Source of the DNA: Candidatus Zixiibacteriota bacterium
Lineage (GTDB): Bacteria; Zixibacteria; MSB-5A5; GN15; PGXB01
NCBI GenBank assembly: GCA_026397505.1
Contig: JAPLUR010000123.1
Coordinates: 1 to 45,851, forward strand
Length of the DNA stretch: 45,851 nt
Direction: 5' to 3'
Part shown: positions 42,261-45,851 of the stretch, one piece after another
Numbering within the stretch: position 1 is the stretch's first letter
Layout: each line of letters begins with the position of its first letter
The notes under the pieces: model-generated
The model's database searches: none
What the model was told of the DNA's origin: nothing
The model's input: the letters and a program-made list of their open reading frames with translations, nothing else
Position numbers and translations under genes: made by a program

Positions 42261-42482
42261 TCATTTGACTCTGCGGATTCTTGAGTGTCCTTTAAATATA
42301 ATATCCATTGGGACAAGATAGATGATCAGAGCTCCAAGCCACGCCGAACAATATACTGCAAAACACAGCCAGACGGATTCTGCCATCATTTCAAGGGTCT
42401 GATTTACTATAAGCCACAGAACAATGAGTGCCGCCACTTTGGGCCCCGCCTGCCTAAGTTCTGATAGAATTACATTTATCAT
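42261..42482 (-). CDS. Small membrane protein, unknown
   Basis: Encodes 73 residues, two hydrophobic helices (about 15-33 and 35-57), then a basic tail (KGHSRIRRVK). The N-terminal MINVILSELRQAGPKV is amphipathic. The ATG at 42482 has only a weak SD. It lies just inside the left direct repeat and is the sole minus-strand gene of the segment. Its helix organisation looks protein-like, but no family is recognised. Confidence 0.4.
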   Translation of the reverse strand: MINVILSELRQAGPKVAALIVLWLIVNQTLEMMAESVWLCFAVYCSAWLGALIIYLVPMDIIFKGHSRIRRVK

Positions 42483-42928
42483 CTCAATTGCACTATATTG
42501 TATAATTATTTGCTTCTAAATTCCATATCGACGCGCTTAATTCCAAGCGAAATCTTAGAGAATCGCACAAGCGACCGTACCGCCGGGGCTTATGCGAAAT
42601 CAAGATGAAAATATTGACAAGGAGTTTTCTTGTTACGCGGCCCGAAAACCGCCCCCTCCAATTCTGTCGGGGCAACCCCTCAAAGGACCAGTCGGAAGGC
42701 GCAGAGAATATTAATGATTGACATAATGGAAGATTCTATTAAGTTAACACTGATTCCCGCGAGCACACCGGCGGGCGCCGAGATTGAGTCAAGAGTCATT
42801 GACGGCGATGATGGTAGAAAGAGAGTGTCGCCACTTTGAGCACGATTGTGCCCTAGTTGTCGGAGGAAGATCAGTTCATCGCGAAGTTGGAATATGTAAT
42901 ACTAAGGATATTAAATTAATGGAGAGCT
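42483..42928. other. 446-bp stretch with no supported gene
   Basis: Short plus-strand frames here (one ending at 42839, another spanning 42784-43005) read as low-quality protein, and the latter overlaps the next gene. TTGACA occurs at 42614 and 42719 but lacks good -10 partners. It may be decayed sequence from an insertion. Confidence 0.35.
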
Positions 42929-43918
42929 ATGTTCAAGAAATCAGATGTAGCTCTGTTGTTTGCATTGGCGGCATTTATTCTTCTCTTATTCGTCAGCTGC
43001 GGTGACGATGATCCGGTAAGTCCAAATGATAAAGTGCCGATTTTAACGACCGCCGCTGTCAGCACCATAACGCAAACAACGGCACAATGCGGCGGAAATA
43101 TTATATCAGATGGCGGTGCGGCCGTAACCGCCCGCGGCGTATGCTGGAGTGCAAGTCCAACACCTACTATTGCTGACAGCAAGACTACCGATGGCGTAGG
43201 GGCAGGTGGTTTTACAAGTTCCGTAGCCGGTTTAACTGCCAGTACCCCTTATTATGTAAGGGCTTACGCAACCAATAGTGTCGGTACTGGCTATGGCAAT
43301 GAAGTAGCATTTACGACATTTGCTTTAGGTACAGTAATCGATATTGACGGCAATGGATATCAAACAGTAACGATTGGTACACAGGTGTGGTTGGCAGAGA
43401 ACCTGAAAGTGACACATTATCGTAATGGCGAAGCGATACCCAATGTGACTTACGATGCCACATGGAGCGGTCTTACTACCGGTGCCTATTGCGAATATAA
43501 TAATGATATAAATAATGTTGCTACTTATGGCAGATTATATAACTGGTATGCTGTAAGTGACAGCCGGAATATAGCGCCTGCTGGCTGCCATGTGCCAAGT
43601 GATGCTGAGTGGCAGACGTTAGTTGATTACCTTGGTGGCGGTGCAGTTGCAGGTGGCAAAATGAAAGAAACCGGAACCACGCATTGGAGCAGTCCCAACA
43701 TAGGCGCCACCAACGAAAGCGGTTTTTCCGGGTTGCCTGGCGGCTACCGTTACAACTATGGATATTACGACGCTGTGGGTAACGTCGCTCTCTATTGTTC
43801 TTCTACGGAGAACAATAGTAGCGCCTGGAACCGAATCCTGAGTTACTCTCTAGCAGGTGTTGGCCGCGGCTCTGACAATAAGCGCTACGGTTGGTCGGTT
43901 CGCTGTGTCAAGGATTAG
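42929..43918 (+). CDS. FISUMP-domain lipoprotein
   Basis: Encodes 329 residues, ATG after GGAGAGCT. Lipobox FVSC (Cys24). Residues about 35-130 are a FN3-like module (STITQTTAQCGGNI, ASTPYYVRAYATNSVGTGYG). From about 137 comes the Fibrobacter succinogenes major paralogous domain: GNGYQTVTIGTQVWLAENLK, YGRLYNWYAV, CHVPSDAEWQTLVDYLGG, SGFSGLPGGYR and a final GWSVRCVKD. This C-type-lectin-like domain is common in FCB-group genomes as surface lipoproteins of unclear function. It sits in the segment bounded by the 68-bp repeats. Confidence 0.92.
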   Translation: MFKKSDVALLFALAAFILLLFVSCGDDDPVSPNDKVPILTTAAVSTITQTTAQCGGNIISDGGAAVTARGVCWSASPTPTIADSKTTDGVGAGGFTSSVAGLTASTPYYVRAYATNSVGTGYGNEVAFTTFALGTVIDIDGNGYQTVTIGTQVWLAENLKVTHYRNGEAIPNVTYDATWSGLTTGAYCEYNNDINNVATYGRLYNWYAVSDSRNIAPAGCHVPSDAEWQTLVDYLGGGAVAGGKMKETGTTHWSSPNIGATNESGFSGLPGGYRYNYGYYDAVGNVALYCSSTENNSSAWNRILSYSLAGVGRGSDNKRYGWSVRCVKD

Positions 43919-44135
43919 GTTGACTTACCACTCCGTCGGATAACCTTGTAGCCACGTAGGTCGTAACTGATCTTCCCCTAATCTTGTGATTGACCAAACA
44001 TCTCTGAAATGAATACTTGACAGGTTGATGGAGCCGCATATATTCTATGGCATCAATGGCAATGCATTATTTGAAATACAAAGATTGTCAAATCCGCAGG
44101 AGAAATGAACTGCAAAACCAAGAGAGGTCGCAACC

Positions 44136-44819
44136 GTGAACAGTAGACAATATGAAGAGTTGTGCCGCCGATTCCTTGCTATTGAGTTAGGCTTACCTAT
44201 TGACAACGTGCGCTCTATAGATATACCTAACCCCAGATGTCCCGATCTACCTGAATACAGGCATCAAATTGACCTATATTGGGAAATCTGCAATAATGTT
44301 ACACTATATCTCAACATTGCCAATGCCAAGTGGCGGACAGCCGAAAAGGTCGACCAAGGTGAAGTAATGCTTCTCCAGAAAGTTAGGGAAAAAGTTAGGG
44401 CACACAAATGTGTGATGATCACAAATATAGATTTCACTCAAGGGGCGCGCGCTGCAGCACAGGATGAAGGCGTTGCCCTCCATATAGTACGGCCTACCTT
44501 TGACAACAAAATCTTGGATGAGAGTGATCGCCCCGCCATCCAAGTTCAATTTGAGCGACACTTATCTGACAGCAAGCAACTTTTTTCACATGAGGTAGTA
44601 TTCAAGGGATTTGATCTTGCGTCACCGATGTTACAGCAAATAGCCGACCACACGGTAATTGTGCAAGCGGCAAGAATAAACGAAATCGCGGATAACACAA
44701 ACAGAATAGACGACGGAGGTCCTTCCAACAAATCGATTGTAGGGACTGGTCATGCGAACGGACGAAGTGTGGGAGAAAATAGCAAAGGCGGAACGGGGGC
44801 AGATTACCGGCAGAAATGA
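44136..44819 (+). CDS. Mrr-like restriction endonuclease-fold protein
   Basis: Encodes 227 residues from a GTG after AGAGGTCGCAACC. The first 120 residues look like a Mrr_cat/PD-(D/E)xK core: QYEELCRRFLAIELG, HQIDLYWE (acidic residue), YLNIANAKWR at the (E/Q)xK position, and CVMITNIDFTQGARAAAQDEGV before a final strand. The usual Glu/Gln of (E/Q)xK is Asn here (NAK), so activity is uncertain. The C-terminal 50 residues are Gly/Ser/Asn rich and look unfolded. Its stop codon forms the first bases of the right 68-bp repeat, so the tail may have been rewritten by repeat insertion. Confidence 0.6.
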   Translation: MNSRQYEELCRRFLAIELGLPIDNVRSIDIPNPRCPDLPEYRHQIDLYWEICNNVTLYLNIANAKWRTAEKVDQGEVMLLQKVREKVRAHKCVMITNIDFTQGARAAAQDEGVALHIVRPTFDNKILDESDRPAIQVQFERHLSDSKQLFSHEVVFKGFDLASPMLQQIADHTVIVQAARINEIADNTNRIDDGGPSNKSIVGTGHANGRSVGENSKGGTGADYRQK

Positions 44820-44886
44820 GCTTTGAAGTTGCGCAGGGTCTTGTCCCGACTTCAGGCGGGATGTGACCCTGCGCCCATTGGAATCT
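44819..44886 (+). repeat. 68-bp palindromic direct repeat, copy 2
   Basis: It is identical to 42167-42234 at 66 of 68 positions; the two changes (TT to CC) lie just outside the 10-bp stem (44831-44840 with 44865-44874). It begins at the last base of the Mrr-like stop codon. Confidence 0.85.
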
Positions 44887-44900
44887 TGCTGCGCCCATTT

Positions 44901-44949
44901 GCCGCAGGGTCACGCCCGCCGCCAAAGGCGGCGACCTAAGACCCCGCGG
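44901..44949 (-). repeat. Inverted relative of the 68-bp palindrome family
   Basis: The outer arms GCAGGGTC (44904-44911) and GACCCCGC (44940-44947) pair with one mismatch. The inner hairpin is GCCGCC-AAA-GGCGGC (44918-44932), different from the CCCG/CGGG core of the 68-bp copies. Outer wording and orientation show the same family with a swapped inner stem. Confidence 0.65.
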
Positions 44950-45061
44950 AACTCCCAATATTTCCTTCCTAATCGCTTGCAATTCAATCCCCGCCTCGCA
45001 AAATTACCATTGATCCGATGGTGATTCTCCCCACTACCCCTATTTATAGGAGTATTTGAAT

Positions 45062-45319
45062 ATGCCTATTAGCGAAAGAAAACTCATCGCCAACTGTCTC
45101 AACGCCCAGAAATCCACCGGCCCTAAAACCCCGCTGGGCAAATTCCGCTCCAGCCGTAACGGTCTGAAACATGGCCTCTATTCCAAATTCAATCTTATGC
45201 GCGCCATCCAATTACTACCGGAGAAACATCAATATAAAGTCCTATTATCACTTATTCGCAGCCTCAAGCGCGACATCTCGGGCAAAACCTCCCGCGGTCA
45301 CCCCATTTCACCCCCTTAA
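45062..45319 (+). CDS. Small protein with STGPKT/SSRNGLKHGLYS motif, likely truncated
   Basis: Encodes 85 residues from ATG 45062, 9 nt after AGGAG. The N-terminal block (NAQKSTGPKTPLGKFRSSRN, then GLKHGLYS) is a recurrent motif of uncharacterised bacterial proteins, usually followed by a helical domain of a hundred or more residues. Here only about 30 residues of helix follow (LLPEKHQYKVLLSLIRSLKR) before a Pro/Ser-rich end (GHPISPP), so the gene is probably truncated. Function unknown. Confidence 0.6.
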   Translation: MPISERKLIANCLNAQKSTGPKTPLGKFRSSRNGLKHGLYSKFNLMRAIQLLPEKHQYKVLLSLIRSLKRDISGKTSRGHPISPP

Positions 45320-45425
45320 AATGAGAAGGAACCCAAAATGACGACCCTTCCCAAATCCATCCATTTCATTTACTGTCAATCTGTTACGAGGGGTAAATTG
45401 CATCCGTCAGAAGGGCAAAAAATTC

Positions 45426-45499
45426 AAAAAGCGAACCCACCAATTGACAATCCATTGTTATATATGGGTTTAAATGAAATAATGGTGGCTTCGCTTTTT
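45426..45499. repeat. Long imperfect inverted repeat
   Basis: AAAAAGCGAACCCACCA (45426-45442) and TGGTGGCTTCGCTTTTT (45483-45499) are complementary over 16 of 17 positions, with a 40-nt A/T-rich loop. The right arm ends in a T-run. It could be a strong hairpin terminator or a dispersed repeat. Confidence 0.6.
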
Positions 45500-45560
45500 T
45501 CGCCTATTTGCAATCGCTTATTATTCAACAACTTATATTACCCCTGGCCGCGCCACCCCT

Positions 45561-45667
45561 GGATGCTGGCTTCCGCCAGCATGACACTTCGAGAAGCCTG
45601 TAACGTGCGGCCCGCTCACCCTTCTTTAAAGTCCGATCATTGTCATGCTGGATTTGATCCAGCATCC
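45561..45667 (-). repeat. 107-bp REPIN-like element, copy 2 (inverted)
   Basis: Left hairpin 45561-45586 (ATGCTGGC/GCCAGCAT, TTCC loop), 54-nt spacer, right hairpin 45641-45667 (ATGCTGGA/TCCAGCAT, TTTGA loop). Against the reverse complement of copy 1 it aligns with no gaps: 23 of 26, 28 of 54 and 25 of 27 positions. Confidence 0.75.
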
Positions 45668-45851
45668 AGATTCTTGCGTTTAACGGCCCCAGAAGATGGC
45701 GGAACCGCAGGACTTCGGGAGTGTTGAAAAACCCTACTTTTATAGATTAGGGATGGCCGCTGACCTTATTCGGTTGATGGCATGGGAATTCTTTCGGAAT
45801 GGTCTTATATAGTCCCAGAAGGCGGCCAAGACGTGCATTATGATTCTGTAA
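45668..45851. other. Right edge, no supported feature
   Basis: No gene with an SD or family motif is seen. A few short ATG frames end quickly. The frame reaching across 45338-45727 is built mostly of repeat DNA. Confidence 0.4.

Noticed and set aside
42630-42839. A 69-codon frame before the FISUMP gene
   Set aside because: The first half is low-quality sequence; an internal ATG at 42714 leaves only 41 codons with a weak SD.
42784-43005. A 73-codon frame overlapping the FISUMP gene start
   Set aside because: It overlaps a well-supported gene in another frame, lacks an SD and does not read as a natural protein.
42167-44886. Integron attC sites as an explanation for the 68-bp palindromes
   Set aside because: The required RYYYAAC and GTTRRRY core boxes are not found at the stem bases, and no integrase is present.
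45338-45727. A 129-codon plus-strand open frame
   Set aside because: Much of it crosses the 45426-45499 hairpin and the 107-bp element, has no SD, and reads as translated repeat DNA.

Overview
This window looks like a piece of a bacterial chromosome from the Fibrobacteres-Chlorobi-Bacteroidetes (FCB) side of the tree, most likely candidate phylum Zixibacteria or a close relative. Clues are a subtilase ending in two dockerin-like repeats that close on GGPPP, a FISUMP-domain lipoprotein, a secreted LIM/DA1-like peptidase, large Ig-like surface lipoproteins, and a diderm-type pilM-N-O-P-Q cluster with an outer-membrane secretin. Shine-Dalgarno (SD) sequences are common and good. The lineage is an inference: there is no rRNA or other phylogenetic marker here. 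I saw no tRNA, rRNA or CRISPR array.

Layout. 1-2450: accessory stretch of small unknown genes (a beta-rich domain, a helical protein, a membrane protein) and a CPBP intramembrane protease. 2660-7200: a beta-helical DUF4097 exported protein, a GT-C-type membrane glycosyltransferase, a DUF2269-like membrane protein, a lipoprotein and a 65-residue membrane protein. 7465-7617: an orphan structured RNA with a 16-nt SD, an 11-codon ORF and a terminator. 7650-9830 (minus): a LIM/DA1-like peptidase, then a CDGSH iron-sulfur protein with YceI. 10039-15964 (minus): a tightly packed six-gene operon, smpB - amidase - murI - rmuC - M24 peptidase - lipoprotein. 16054-20458 (plus): nitrilase, lone receiver, rlmN, and an exported-protein/lipoprotein pair. 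20499-22340 (minus): a CtpA-type protease. 22775-25979 (plus): HAD phosphatase - AlkA - Ogt - M29 aminopeptidase. 26021-28372 (minus): the cell-surface subtilase. 28684-36947 (plus): a FimT/GspH-like pilin, pilMNO, an AMIN-PilP fusion, a short pilQ and a Big_1-type lipoprotein. 37054-41912 (plus): acyl-CoA ligase - YjbQ - mtnA, then an aromatic amino acid/histidine ammonia-lyase with an unusual Ala-Cys-Gly cofactor triad. 41913-45851: a repeat-rich accessory end with a FISUMP lipoprotein and a Mrr-like nuclease.

How the genes fit together. The pil cluster encodes the inner-membrane platform, periplasmic alignment complex and outer-membrane secretin of a type IV pilus or related secretion machine. 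The AMIN domain, normally on the secretin, is here on the PilP-like partner. The smpB operon mixes ribosome rescue, wall-precursor supply, wall hydrolysis and DNA maintenance. The alkA-ogt pair is a direct alkylation-repair module.

Most notable for novelty: the 7465-7617 RNA; a 107-bp REPIN-like element in two inverted copies (42004-42110 and 45561-45667); a 2.6-kb accessory segment between two 68-bp direct repeats; the Ala-Cys-Gly ammonia-lyase; the AMIN-PilP fusion; and a divergent promoter pair that appears to share one palindromic -35 box. Family assignments rest on motifs read by eye, with no database search.
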